Source: Neoceratodus forsteri (taxonomy: Eukaryota; Chordata; Ceratodontiformes; Ceratodontidae). Taken from it: 64,000 nucleotides of DNA. Each line of letters begins with the position of its first letter. The stretch's first letter is position 1. Location: the NCBI GenBank assembly GCA_016271365.2, contig CM057458.1:204898501-204962500 (forward strand), in the 5' to 3' direction. A program made the position numbers and the translations under genes. Below are positions 33,992 through 45,184 of this stretch, in pieces. The notes beneath the pieces were generated by a model. It searched no databases. It was not told where the DNA came from and saw nothing but the letters and a program-made list of their open reading frames with translations.

Positions 33992-34289
33992 GGCACTGGT
34001 CTCCCAAGTGCAGCACGAGCTGCATCAGTGGGATGGGCCAGCAACGAGCACCAGCTTCCCAAGTGTGGGCGGTGGTGCAGGTCCTGAAATGGACACCGTG
34101 CAGTGTGGGCACTGCGCCCACTCCATGGTTAATGGTTTCCTCTATTCTGAGTCTACAGAGATGCAGTGTGGATTGGGCCTTGGTTGGATCTCACTAATAA
34201 GGGATTGCCTTCCACACCACCACCCTCTTCCTGCTGAAGATACCCCTCCTGTATTAGCATTCTTCTAGCCTACCCACTGCTGTCCATGG

Positions 34290-34965
34290 CTGGCAACTTT
34301 AGAGACTTACCGTAAAGGTAACTGATCGGCTCCTGCCATATCCACCCGGTGCCTTGCTGCCAGAGGACCCTAATGAAGTTAATATGTCCCCAAATTTTTA
34401 AGCCGTTAAAAGGTTCTGTCCTTCATAAAAAATATACAAACCAGGTCCCAAGAACTTCCGCAGTTTGCTTGCCACCCCAGCTCAGCTCCACACTCTCTAG
34501 CAGGATGATGAGATACAGTGAGGCAGCCAGGATGCTCATCTTTATGTAATGGGCGGCGGCTTTGTGATTTTAAATTATTTGTGACCCACTGGCAATGAAA
34601 TGAGTCAGTCAAGTAACAAGGCCCTTGTTGGTTGAACCCAGGCCCACATTTTATTGCCAGGTAGCCATAGTTTTAAATCACAGAAATGCTGCCACCCATT
34701 ACATATAATGGAGTGCGCCCACGCCCTTACTGGCATCTCATCATCCCGAAATAGTGAGCAAAGGGGGGCATGCAGAAAAGAAAAAAAAAAAAAAAAAACA
34801 GAAAACCTTGGGACCCAGTTTGTATATTTTTATGAGACGAACTTTTAATGGCTTATAAATTTGGGAAATACCAACTTCCTTGGGATCTTCTGGCAGCAAA
34901 GGCGCAGATGGGTATAGTGCAGGGCAGTATCTTAACCAAGTCTCTTTAAAGATCATAATAACTCC
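34290..34965. mobile_element. Fold-back element with arms of about 310 bp
   Basis: The left arm (about 34290-34602) and the complement of the right arm (about 34653-34965) run together over their whole length. Shared blocks include TTTGCTGCCAGA-type text, CCCAAATTTWTAAGCC, CATAAAAAATATACAAACC, GGTCCCAAG, GATGATGAGAT and TATGTAATGGG. The loop is about 50 bp. An A run near 34779-34798 is a later insertion in the right arm. No protein is encoded. Two inverted copies of one repeat would look the same, but the tight loop favours a single hairpin-type element. Confidence 0.8.
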
Positions 34966-35049
34966 AAGGTCCCCCCGCAGAGTGATACAATCAGTACCAA
35001 TCCTATAAAGCAGGTCCTGGTTTCCTATGCCCTAGGTGCACATCCTGCA

Positions 35050-35270
35050 CTTGTCATTGAACCCCAACTGCCCCAATCTTGACCACTTTTGAGTTTCTAA
35101 GAGGCATGTGCATGCTCTCTGCTCCCTTCTTAATGCCCACCCTACAAATTTTGGTATTGTCTGCAAAAGGCATTCCTTCTTTGCCAGTTTTTCTGCAATA
35201 TCGCTTATGAAGACACTGAAGAGGATCTGTGCCAGTACTGAGCTGGGCTGCTCACTGTCCTGTCATGTAA
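35050..35270 (-). mobile_element. CR1-type LINE fragment (reverse-transcriptase core)
   Basis: The complement reads VFISDIAEKLAKKECLLQT: the CR1 block FNIFISDIAEG...L followed by the damaged FADDTK site. It matches the text at 47960-48040 and 52000-52060. Confidence 0.75.
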
Positions 35271-35779
35271 TAAGTGCCATTAACCATCACCCTCGACACC
35301 TAACCCCACCCCCAACTACTACTCCATTTCCAACTTGCATTTCTGGGCCTTCTGTTCAGCTACCACAACATCACTCATCTGCCAGGACCCATTCCTACAG
35401 AATGAATCCAATATGGAGCGGCTGCTGGGTAGTCAGGATCGTTTACATGTTCTTCCATTCCCTGGGACATAAAGCGGCAAGGGTGCACAAACACATGCAC
35501 AGACATGTGTGGCACAGCACCAGTCACGTTCTTCCCACCCATGGGCTGCTCCCACCTGCACTGCCACTTGTGGTCACTCAGTTGGCAGTACTACAGCTAA
35601 GCTGGCTGTCCTCCTTCCCCAGAAGAGAGCCTCTTGTATAACAGTTGATCCTCCTCCTCTCCCCAGAGAGCCACTGATACAAGCTCATTCCTGAACTAAG
35701 GTCATCTCCGCCACAAGTCATAGTGCTACTGTTAAGCTGAAGGGCACATATGTTACCAGTTTCTAATTAATTTTACCAC
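35271..35779. other. Anonymous region
   Basis: The plus-strand frame 35108-35641 is open for 177 codons, but its first part overlaps the minus-strand CR1 fragment and it has no domain. I regard it as chance. Confidence 0.4.
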
Positions 35780-36475
35780 TTTGGATCCCTCTTAGGCTGA
35801 TCAATCTCTCTAGCCTAGCCCCCCCCCAAATAGTCAACCCCCTCCTCTCTGCTAGATCACCCTTCCAGGCACCAGACTATCCTCCATGCAGCTGGACAGC
35901 CCTTCCCTAGCCCGGCGCAGCTACATAATGAGCACTGGAGCTAGAGCACCACACAGGCTCTGGGTCAGCCGCTAGCAACCAGCCAGCCACCTCCTACATC
36001 TGGCCAGCCTCCAGCTACATGCTATACAACCTCCATGTAGCTGGAGCACCACCCCAAACCTCCACTCTAAACAGACCACATATCAGAAGCTGTCCTCAAG
36101 CCCTGGACCAGCAGTCCCCACGTATTCATCAACCTACAGTTAGATCACAGAAGCCTAACCAGCCTCACCATCCAACCACCCACCCTGCAGCTAGACCTCA
36201 CTTCCAACCTTAACCAGACTCCCACCACCACCAGCTACCCTCCCTGCTGGCTCACTCTTAACCCTGGACTAGCCTCCCCAGCAGACAATCCTCCCTGCAG
36301 CTAGACCCCTGGGTTCCATTCCACCCACAGACCAGCCCCCTCCCTCTGCAGGTTGAGTAACCTCCCAGAGCTGGGCAACCTTTCCAAAAGCTGGACACAC
36401 CCACCATCCAAGCAAAACCTCCACTACCTAGACCCCCCACCCCAATCACCCTTCCTCAACCATGGACCTCATAGT
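35780..36475. repeat. C-rich degenerate minisatellite, block 1
   Basis: Phrases of the type CCTCCNTGCAGCTNGACCA and ACCAGCCTCCC recur every 30-60 bp with heavy drift. Long Pro/Ser/Thr-rich open frames through it are by-products of the composition. Confidence 0.65.
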
Positions 36476-36524
36476 TCAGCGTAGTATTTAAAAAATAGAA
36501 TTGTGTGACACTAACATATTGCAT

Positions 36525-36965
36525 TTGCAGTGTCAGTGGCTCAACGGCTAGACCACACCTGCCTCGAGGCTGAGAGATCAGAAGGCAGTGGGTTCATTCA
36601 CATACCAGGCACTTATGTTAATGTCCAATACTGATGCTGTAATTGCAGCATGGGGAGGATGGCTGCACTCCTGAAGCACTTTCTTTCAGATGAGACATTA
36701 AGCCCGAAGGTCCCATCTGCCTGTTCTGAGTGGTAGTTCAGGTGGATGTTAAAGATCCCATGGCACTTCTAAAAACAGCAGGGACATTTTCCCAGTGCCC
36801 GGCCATATTCCACCACCCCAATTCGGTAAAATACCAACAGCTTAATCTGGTTCAAAGTCAGTTGGCTTTCATCTGTATTCCTCTCCTTCCAGGTCATGCC
36901 TGAAAATAGGCAAGAATCTGTCTAGTGCACTTAGCCGGTCAACAAAAACGAAATAAAATAAACAT
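36525..36965 (+). mobile_element. tRNA-headed SINE with conserved vertebrate core
   Basis: The head holds A-box-like GTGGCTCAACGG and B-box-like GGGTTCATTCAC sites of a Pol III promoter (about 36535-36600). The body contains GATGAGACATTAAGCCCGAA, GGTCCCATCTGCC, GGTGGATGTTAAAGATCCCA and TGGCACTTCTAAAAACAGCA. This is a core shared by long-lived SINE families of sharks and bony vertebrates (HE1/LINE2-tail type, from memory). An A-rich end AAATAAAATAAACATAAAAT follows. Confidence 0.75.
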
Positions 36966-38140
36966 AAAATATAAATTAATGCAGTCTTCAGCAAAAGAAG
37001 AAAAAAAATACACTGATCCCCAGATTACAAAAAGGATTAACACGTGCTACTGTTAAATACAAATATTAAACGCAAAAAAACAGTTCCCCCACAAACACAC
37101 TCAAATATCTGCAGTAAATAATTCTTCCTTTAGGGTAACTCCAGATTTTCTCAAATTAAAAACGTTGTAATCTTTTCTCTATGCATTCTGAATTTGCTCA
37201 GTTCCTGCTGTTTCATTCTCCTGTCCCCACCACCAACACTACTTTAAAGTAACTAAATCAGCAAAAATGTCACAAATAAGTAATCTAGAGGCACAATGCA
37301 TCCTAAACACTTTGGTGGGGGTTGGGGGGGTGATTGAAAATAAAATGTGTATTTCAAAGTTTAGCTAAGAGTTCAGAGAAGAGAAAATGTTTTCAAGACA
37401 AAACATTGAAAGTGAAACTTGCACAGCATTTCATTTGGAAAAAAAAAACACCTGAGTGATAATTCTTTTACTGTATTTAACATTTTAGGGAGTTAATAAC
37501 ATGTACTTTTAAAACATAAGCTCTTACCTTAACATGTAAAGCTTAGCTGTAGGAAACCTCAGTTGTTCAAAAATGGAGACCACAGACCACTCGTGCAGTT
37601 TCATCAGACTGAACGCAGACAGGAAGAGAGCTGGGAAATGTAGGCCTCTGACTGAGTAGACTTATGGGAGATGAAGTTTAGAATAGACTTTTAATAAAGG
37701 GACACTGCCAACTTGTTTTGCACCATATCATTTCCAAGTAAAAACCCACATTTTATGATTGCTTACCTTCTCTAAAATTCATTAGTGCGGCTGGTTGTTT
37801 TATCTGTCTCCTTGCTTAGTAGAACTGTAATGCACGGTTATGTACCCAGCCTTGACTGGCTAATTTAAATCCTAAAACTACTCTGTTGACTGTAATCATC
37901 ATTTATGATTTAGTTGTATTAAAAAAAAATTGTACTTTTAAGAGCATTGCAGATCTATTTCTAATCCTCATTTAGCAATAACTTACTCTTGAACAACTAG
38001 TCTGCTGAAATACTTCTTAGAATTTAGTATTCTTAGCGGTTGTATTTTTGAATGATGATTAAAGATTATTAAAAATGACTAAAATTAGTCTTTGAAGGCA
38101 AATTAATGAATGCTTTAATACTAAATTTAGTATTTGACTT
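36966..38140. other. AT-rich anonymous region
   Basis: No open frame or motif. A G run near 37320 and short A runs (37441, 37920) are the only features. It separates the two C-rich minisatellite blocks. Confidence 0.5.
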
Positions 38141-38149
38141 CAGTGAGGG

Positions 38150-38570
38150 TTCCCAAGTACAGCCCTTTGGGCCTGTACCTCCCATGACCACTCACATCAT
38201 GAACACCCCCTGCCCAGATGACCACCCAGCTGGACAACCATATCAACATCCCAATAGACCTCTCCCAAGTTGTGTACCTTGCCTGCAGCTAGTCCACCCT
38301 ACAAGCCCCAAACCAGCCTCTCCCCATCAACTGTCACCCACCCTGTAGCTGGCTGCTCCAGGCCATCCTTACCCTCAGACACGATCCCCCTGCAGATGGA
38401 ACCCTCCAGGCCTGCCTCCCCACCTCAGTAGACCACCTCCCTGCAGCTGGACCAACCTCCCAGTCTCCCAAACAAAGCACCTCTCTTAGAGCTGTACCAG
38501 CACCCTCTAGATAACAACTCTTTCTGCAGCTAGACAGCCCTACCCATCTTGCCCAGATACCAGTTGCCCA
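38150..38570. repeat. C-rich degenerate minisatellite, block 2
   Basis: Same style as 35780-36475 (CACCTCCCTGCAGCTGGACC near 38447, CCCCCTGCAGATGGAACCC, ACCAGCCTCTCC). The two blocks probably belonged to one array before the intervening 1.7 kb arrived. Confidence 0.6.
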
Positions 38571-39690
38571 TCCACCACTGACCACTCTGTTTGCACATAG
38601 AAAACCCTGCCCTGCTAGGTACCCTTTTATAATCCCGCGCTTATTAGTCTGACATGCTGCATCCCACACACAACAACCCAACAGCCCAGCAGCCCAACAC
38701 ACAGTGGCCTGACCTAGGACAGCGCATGATACACTGTCAGGCCAGAGGAGGTTGGGATGCCGTGCGGCTGTTGAGTGGATTTTCCACAAACACATGAAGC
38801 ACCTGATCCCAACCTATGCCACCCATCCCAGGACCTGAGACACTACTGAACAGCACAGACAATGTGAAAACACCCACCCCCTATGTGGTGCACCCTCCGA
38901 GGACACACTGACCTGATCACGGACCCCCTGGTAAGGATGACTGTCTCACCATCTGTGAGACAGGGATGAAACAAATAGCTGTGCATGCCCCAGTGTGTTG
39001 ACCAGCCATCCCAGGCAGCATGGCGGATTGTCCATGCATCCCTGCATGCATGATTATGTCAGCTGACAGCCAGCCAGCTGGGCATGCATGAAGGAACTGG
39101 AATACCATGCCTGTTGGTGGGTGCATGCATGACACTGCAGGCACACAGCAGAGCAGCACAGTGAGAGCATGGATAGCTGCACCAGGAAAATGTCCACAGC
39201 AACACCACATGTGGATGCCAGGACACAGAGCAGCATGCCATTGCACCAGCCGTGCAATGTGCACATGTGGCCGTGTCATGCTAGCCCACTATGGGCCTGC
39301 AGTAACCACACAGAAAAAAATCTGGAGGTTTTTTGGGGGGGCTGTGCCACAGGAGCCCACTGTGGCATGAAGGCTGCCAGGTGTGTTGTGGGAGGTTCCA
39401 CAGGGGCCCATTGTGGGAATGCTGTTACCACACAGTTGCACAGCTGGAAGGATTGGTGGGCACTTACACAGCTTCAGACCTGTGCGACATGCGACACACA
39501 GTGCAGATGTGGCAGTGTGCAGTGGGCTGCTTGGTGATACCCAGCAGTGTTGTGATGAAACATCACCACCAGGTTGGGGTGCATGCTAAATGTGGAGGTG
39601 AAACTTTATTCAATAGTAGGGGGCCACAGTGGCAACCTGGTGGCTGTGTATGATGTGTACTGTGAGTGTACAACTGTCAGGTGCCAAGTC
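38571..39690. other. Probable MULE 3' side, no gene recognised
   Basis: TGCATGCATG- and CACAG-rich text with many overlapping frames on both strands (for example 38917-39279). None has a motif. Short near-duplications occur, such as CCACAGGAGCCCACTGTGG / CCACAGGGGCCCATTGTGG (about 39348 and 39398). Confidence 0.4.
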
Positions 39691-41045
39691 ACCATGGAAA
39701 CCCTACAGAGTGGTGTTGGGTGCCATGCCACAGAGGAACTTCAGCAGCTTGCCCTTGTCCTTGGTTGCTAGTACCATCCTTATCCACTCCTCATAGCTCT
39801 TTTTGGGTGGTGTCCATGGCAGTCCACAACAAATTCCTTCCCTGGTGACATAGGTCCATTGCTCTTCCCTGTGGGGTTCTGCTAGCATTGTCATGACCCC
39901 TACATGCACCTTCCCGAGCAGGGCATGGAGATGGTGGTGCCAGGTCTCGACATTGCTTTGGGTCCACGGCATACTTTGCTTGTTGAGAGCTGCAACCAAC
40001 CACAGCTAAGTGGGAACATGGGATCATATCTCGTAGGCACCTTGGTCACCCTACTGTACAACCATATCCTGCCCAGCACGTGTGTCTGCTCGAAACAATA
40101 GAAGAGTGTGGTGGCATTGGGCGGAATGATTGACTTCAGGAAGCTGAATGCTACTGGCATGTCCTGTGCCAGGAGATGGGCAAGGACCACGAGTTCATGG
40201 ATCTTCAGGTTGAAGTCTGTGTCACTTCTGTATTGTGGTGCAAGGCCATAGCTCTGGACCTTTCACCACACAATCTGCCCAAAGTGGAACAGGTGTTCCT
40301 TGTTTATGGTTTGTGGGAAATTCCATCTTACAGGCATTGATCACAGCCCGCTCAAAGTCAGTGATGATCGTAGGTGGTTTGAGGGTGCAGGACTGTATAC
40401 TGGCATATTTATTCAGCTCCTGGAACAAGGTGCAGTAACATTGTAGGCTCTTTGTCATCATCCGTGTATACACCAATGACATAATGAGGTTGTTAGGGCC
40501 CATCCCCATGGGTGCATGGATAGTGTACAATGAGTGAACAGGTGTGGCACAGTCTTGAAAGTACCATCCATCATCCAGAAGGGTGCCTGTGCTAGGTCCC
40601 TGATGTTGTCCTCTGTGGTGAGTAGAAGGACCTGGTGGGTGGTGCTGCCGGTTATCCTGCTGTACCATGGCCATCCAGTCACCGTCAGTAACTGCTTGGG
40701 GATAGTGAGGTCAGCCAGTGTCACTGGTTCTGGTTAGAGGTCCTTCCAGCGGGTCCTGTTCACAATCTGCAACAGGGCCCTCTTGCTTGGCAACTGTTGC
40801 CACAGCTCAGTGGTCATTGCAGTTGCTTCACTCTGCAGTAGCTATGCGGAGCTAGCCCACGGTGCTGTGTGCCTTCTACTTGATGCCTGCCAACACCTGT
40901 GCTGGTAGAACATCTGTCACCTCCAGAGCATGACTGTGCTCATTCTTTTTCTTTAGGTGGTGCTGGCCATCCTGGAGCAGTGTGATGGCCTGGCCAAGGC
41001 AGGACTTGGACTTATGGTGCTGGCAGCACCGTTACACTGTCTCAT
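39690..41045 (-). pseudogene. MULE (Mutator-like) transposase relic, catalytic part
   Basis: The MULE transposase is the DDE enzyme of Mutator-type DNA transposons. On the minus strand, in order: a second FLYWCH half (SCLGQAITLL, then EHSHA; about 40920-41030), LTIPKQLLTVTG..W (about 40700), WMMDGTFKTVP (Asp at 40566-40568, first catalytic residue), LYTIHAPMG (about 40510), IITDFERAVINA (Asp at 40357-40359, second catalytic residue), FSFLKSIIPPNA (about 40115-40150), FEQTHVLGRI (about 40080), SNVETWHHHLHALLGKVHVG (about 39900-39960) and a C-terminal tail to about 39700. Blocks are in the right order but change frame at least five times and contain stops, so it is dead. Length and domain order match FLYWCH-MULE proteins of animals. 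Confidence 0.8.
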
Positions 41046-41617
41046 GCCATCCCAGTGGTGCTGAGGGTTGGGCGCTGGATGCCATACCTTGTGTCACACC
41101 AGTGACCCAGGTTCAGGATTGAGCCTGGGCCGTCGGGGGTCGGCAGGGGAGGACTGGGACTGAACATCCACAGACTGCTTTCCCAGTCCTGAGGTGGACT
41201 GGGGAATTTCACTGTGCTGTAGCAGCCCCCTGGGGATGCTCAGGGGCACTACTAGTGTCAGTGACACTAGATGGGGAGCACAGCAGATGTTGGTATGTTG
41301 CTTCTGGATGTCATTGCACATCCTTGCTACTGGGGCCAATAGAAAGAAAATGGCTGGGCATGACCTTTCAGCTTGATGGCTGTGCTCTGAGCCACCCAGA
41401 GGACTTTGGTGGAGTCCTGTTGAGGAGGGTCCGGGACTGTCCTGGCTGGTAGAGGCAGAGGGGGAGCCCTCCAGCAAGATGGCATGATGACCGTCCCTGA
41501 TCCTCCTGGGTGCAGTTTGAGCTACCCAGCTCTCCAGGTGGGTGGAGCTGGTTGCTGGATGCCCCAAGCTGGAGTGTGTGCCACAGCAGGTAAAAATATG
41601 ATATGTTAAAAAAACAG
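41046..41617 (+). mobile_element. 572-bp insert with 13-bp duplication inside the FLYWCH exon
   Basis: TACACTGTCTCAT occurs at 41033-41045 and 41618-41630. Taking out the text between them lets the FLYWCH frame continue from HEWTCNETV into RCCQHHKSKSCLG, apart from one stop codon. A 13-bp duplication plus an A-rich right end (GTTAAAAAAACAG) suggests a retroposed insert on the plus strand. On the minus strand the insert is open for about 180 codons (41094-41663) with Ser/Pro-rich text and a FFLLAPVARMCNDIQ helix. I do not recognise this protein, and an exon of a second transposon protein is possible. Confidence 0.65.
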
Positions 41618-41945
41618 TACACTGTCTCATTGCAGGTCCATTCATGGACCAGGAGGAAGCCATTCACATTTAGCTTGGACTTTCCCTTCCTGGATGGTAC
41701 CACCTCACAGATTGTCCATGTTGTTGGGGTTGCAGTTGAGCACCCTGGCCCCTCCATGGCTTCCACGCTGTCCTCCATTGTGCCAGAGGACTGTGCAACA
41801 TGACAGGCTTTGGTCCAGCTCAGACATGCGGGTGTGAATGCACTTTGTTTACACATCACACTCCATGGGCCACACCTGTGGCAGTTGCTACTTGTCTGTG
41901 GGTGGTTTGTACCAGTACTGTAGTGCCACTGTCTGCCCACAGTCC
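41618..41945 (-). pseudogene. MULE relic, N-terminal FLYWCH exon
   Basis: FLYWCH is a Cys/His zinc finger often fused to MULE transposases. The minus-strand frame 41368-41940 has VPSRKGKSKLNVNGFLLV at 41647-41700, the F..S.KG...L...GF opening of a FLYWCH finger, then W-C. The rest of the finger lies beyond the 572-bp insert. Upstream residues show no motif. Confidence 0.7.
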
Positions 41946-42539
41946 CAGTGCTTCAAGGCTGTGCTGCGCACCATGGTCACATTCAAGTTGTGTCCACAGT
42001 ATCCTGTGCCCCTATCAGCTACTGTGCTGCAGTGGGGCTATGCTCCATGGTACACTTCCCTGCTGTCCAGCATGCAGGGATGCAGGGGTCCCTGTGTGTT
42101 GTGCACTCTGCCTACAGGTCAGTGTCACCTACCTAAGCTGGCCTTTGCACCCCCCAGCACTGGCATCCGTAGTTCCCATGCATGCCTTCATGAGTCCATG
42201 TCTGTCCACTGCCCCATGCATCATTTTCTGATGCCTACCTGTTCTCTATGTGCTCTTCAGCTGTAGTTCCCTGACCTGAGACTTCTCCGGTAAATGATCT
42301 ATTGTAGCTCTCACTGTGCTCCTTCCTATGGGGCTTGCATTTTCTGCCCCTCTGCCAGTTTATTTGTTAGAGTTTCAGTTCACCTGCTTTGTTTACTCAC
42401 CACTCTCCCTGCATCTGAAATGGGCCCTACCCACCCAACCACTCTCCCGGCAGTTTAAACCACCCTTTTGGCCCCTGGAGAAACCTTCCCCAAGGAAAGC
42501 ACTGTCCATGGACCATTTCACAGTTACAAGGAGGGAGGA
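41946..42539. other. MULE 5' side and flank, no gene recognised
   Basis: CATGG/TGTGC-rich text with overlapping plus-strand frames (41800-42266) lacking motifs. I could not find terminal inverted repeats or a 9-bp duplication marking the MULE ends. Confidence 0.4.
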
Positions 42540-43110
42540 AGATGCCCCCAGTTGAGTAGGAAGCAACTGCTGGTGGGGGACTTAATTAGGGGGATAGACT
42601 TGCGAGCAGGGTGGGATAAAGGAGAGGGAGGTGAAATACCTGAGAGATACTTTGACTTGGAGGGATGAGAGCAGATACAGTGGATCATTAGGCAGCAGGA
42701 GATGAGAGGGAGCTAGATGTCATTGTCCACCTGGGGACAAATGACCTAGCAAGGGACTGGGTAGGGGTAGTGCAGGGAAATTTCAGGGATGGGGGAGGGT
42801 CCTCAAGCATGCACGGTGGCTTTTGCCAAAAAGTTGCCTATATACATCTTGGGAGAAGATAGGACTCTCCACACGGCTTTCAACAGTTGGTTAAAGGCAT
42901 GGTGCAGGGTGGGGCTCAGTACTAGGAGTGGGTCTCTTCAGTGTCTTCATAAGTGAAATTGCAGAAGAACTGAATGGGAAGGTAAGTCTTTTTGCAGATG
43001 CCACCAAAACCTGTTATAGGGTTGACACTCAGGAGGGTGTGGAGAAAAGGTGCACCCATGCTGGTGTGACAGCCATGTTGCTGATGCCGATTACAGCACA
43101 GGCCACATTA
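42540..43110 (+). mobile_element. CR1-type LINE: ORF1 esterase-like domain joined to a reverse-transcriptase piece
   Basis: The frame at 42555-42668 reads LLVGDLIRGIDL, the opening block (GDSxxR) of the SGNH/esterase-like domain in CR1 ORF1. About 42715-42755 then gives VHLGTNDLA-like text, the conserved G-T-N-D block, and about 42880-42905 gives FNSWLKAWCR, the domain's end. Directly after it, at 42910-43045, comes reverse-transcriptase text: a VLG-like block, FSVFISEIAEELNGKVSLFA, then DATKTCYRVDTQEGVEK (FADDTK with the second Asp changed to Ala). The endonuclease and the first half of the reverse transcriptase are missing, so this is an internal deletion or a template jump. Confidence 0.75.
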
Positions 43111-44760
43111 CTGCACCAGGCATAACGTATCCTGGGAGTTACACCACCAAAGAGCCCTCCTGGGAAACAGTCTCCATTGGGCCCCCTTCCCTAATTATCC
43201 TACAGGTCCAGGTTCTTAATTTACCTGTTCTCCAGTCCTACCCCATCCTACAATCACCCCGCAGGTATACAGTAGATTGTTAGCATCCCTGATGTTCAGT
43301 GGTTCCCATTTATTTATTTATTCATTCATTTGTTTACCGGTAGGTGCACTGGTCCGAGAACCATTTTCAGGCATGACCTGGGCCATTGAGGATGGCACAG
43401 GAATAAAAGCAAGTACAAAGGAGGCTGGCACAAGGCATACAATAGACAGTAATAAAAATATACAGGATATTTATATGAAGATATATATAAACTTGCAGCT
43501 CAATGGATACATAACATTTATGACAATAGCAGGCACAGTAGTAGCCAAGTTGAAATACAAATTAGGCATGATCTGAGATGAGTAAAGGAAAAAGTGCATC
43601 ATGGCAGTGTAGGTATGGACCAAGAAGGAAAAGGAGGGAAGGGAAGTAGAGGCATCATAATAAGTTGGGAGGACAGGAGCAAGTAGTGGAGGACAGAAAG
43701 TGAGTTCAAAGGAGAGAGTGGAAGAGTCCTGGAGAGTCAGTGGTGCTAAGTGGAGTGGGCAGGTTGTTCCAAAGGAAAGGGACTGCAGATGAGAATGCAT
43801 ATTTACCCATACGGTGGAGACTAGGGGGCACTCAAGCATGGGACCAGCAGTGAGGCAGAGCTCTAGAACAAACACTTTTGGCCAAAGAAGGTGGAATTGC
43901 GGAGAGGTAGCTCAGTTTTGGATGGCCTTATTGACTGTACTGGTCAGGAGGTAGGTCTGTTGGGCTGATGGGGGAAGCCAGCCCAGGGCCTGATAGAGTG
44001 AGCAGTGGTGTGTTGAATGAAAGTCCTTGCCCTCTGTATATCCAAAGTCCCCACCATGACCCAGTTAGTTCTTACAGCAAATACTACCCCCTGGTCCCCA
44101 GCCTTACTATATATTTGACATCCTTCCACATTTGGCACAGACCACCCTCTCAGCTCCTTGATCAGGCACAAAATGGATGATAGTTCACAATCATGTGCTA
44201 ACTGTACACAGCTGTTTATACAATAGGCACATGAGAGCAAAACTGGCGTTCTGTCCTCAGTTGGTCACAGAGGTTAGCAGAGTGTCTGTGCCAATTGCCA
44301 CTGTGGGGAGAGTGCGTAAACATATGGTGGGGGCCATGAATGGTGCGGCTAGGTGGGACTGGGTGGGCAGGTAGTTATTGGCAGTTTCAATGTATGGAAT
44401 GGACAGCAGCACCACTGAACACCAAGGGAAGTGTGATATTACTGATGGTGGGAGCTCAAAGGGGCAGTGGTAGGAGGCAGAGGTGATACTACCTGGTTTA
44501 GGAAGGCAACATCTTTTACAGCCATTTACCAACTGGTCAGAGACTCACTAATTATGTTATTCAAGATATCATTTTGTGATCCTACCCTGTTTTTGGGGTG
44601 CAAAGTGTTGTTTGAGAGTCACTTGCCTATTTAGCGATGGCAAATGCTCTTTAAATGTTCTGGTCTATGTGAACAATAACAGTCCATTACCAGTAAGATA
44701 AAGACAAGTGAACAAATACAAATATGGAATTGAGAGCTGTTATCCATGAGGTTGATAATG
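43111..44760. other. Dispersed-repeat-like and anonymous sequence
   Basis: 43300-43340 is (TTTA/TTCA)-rich. 43360-43950 has the look of an old LINE 3' region (GGGCAGGTTGTTCCAAAGGA; GAGGTAGCTCAGTTTTGGAT), but I cannot assign it. 43950-44760 shows no motif. Confidence 0.35.
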
Positions 44761-44769
44761 TAATTTATC

Positions 44770-45130
44770 TTAACAATGTGTTAGAGTACAGAGTATGATG
44801 AGATTAATACTGGTACCATTGTGCTACCACATGAGTCTAGGGTTGCTGTGAGAGGTACCAAATACTGAAATGTCAAAATAACGCAGTACCATTGTACTAC
44901 CAGCATACCAGTATTTGTGGGAGCCGACAAAAATCTCAAAATTCCATGATACCATTGTATTACCAGTGTATGTGTGAGAGACAGAGAAAATGGTAAAAAG
45001 TGCCATAGGGATACCATTCTGCCAGTGCACTACCAATGCACAGAGAAAAATCTATATATCACCTACCAATGTGATACCAGAGTACCACTGGGTAGTACTA
45101 TTGTGGATTTTTTAGCTGACCAAAGTATTG
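44770..45130. repeat. Degenerate tandem repeat built on TACCATTGTRCTACCA
   Basis: GTACCATTGTGCTACCA (about 44813), GTACCATTGTACTACCA (about 44887), ATACCATTGTATTACCA (about 44949) and ATACCATTCTGCCAGTGCAC (about 45010) are spaced 61-74 bp apart. Confidence 0.65.
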
Positions 45131-45184
45131 CCATTGCTATACCACTATAATGCCATTGTGACAAATTCAGTAAGGGTAACCAGA

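Noticed and set aside
35108..35641. 177-codon plus-strand open frame
   Set aside because: Its first third overlaps a minus-strand CR1 reverse-transcriptase fragment, and no domain is visible.
38334..39653. Several 100-150 codon frames on both strands
   Set aside because: Overlapping frames in CATGG/TGTGC-rich transposon flank, with no motifs.
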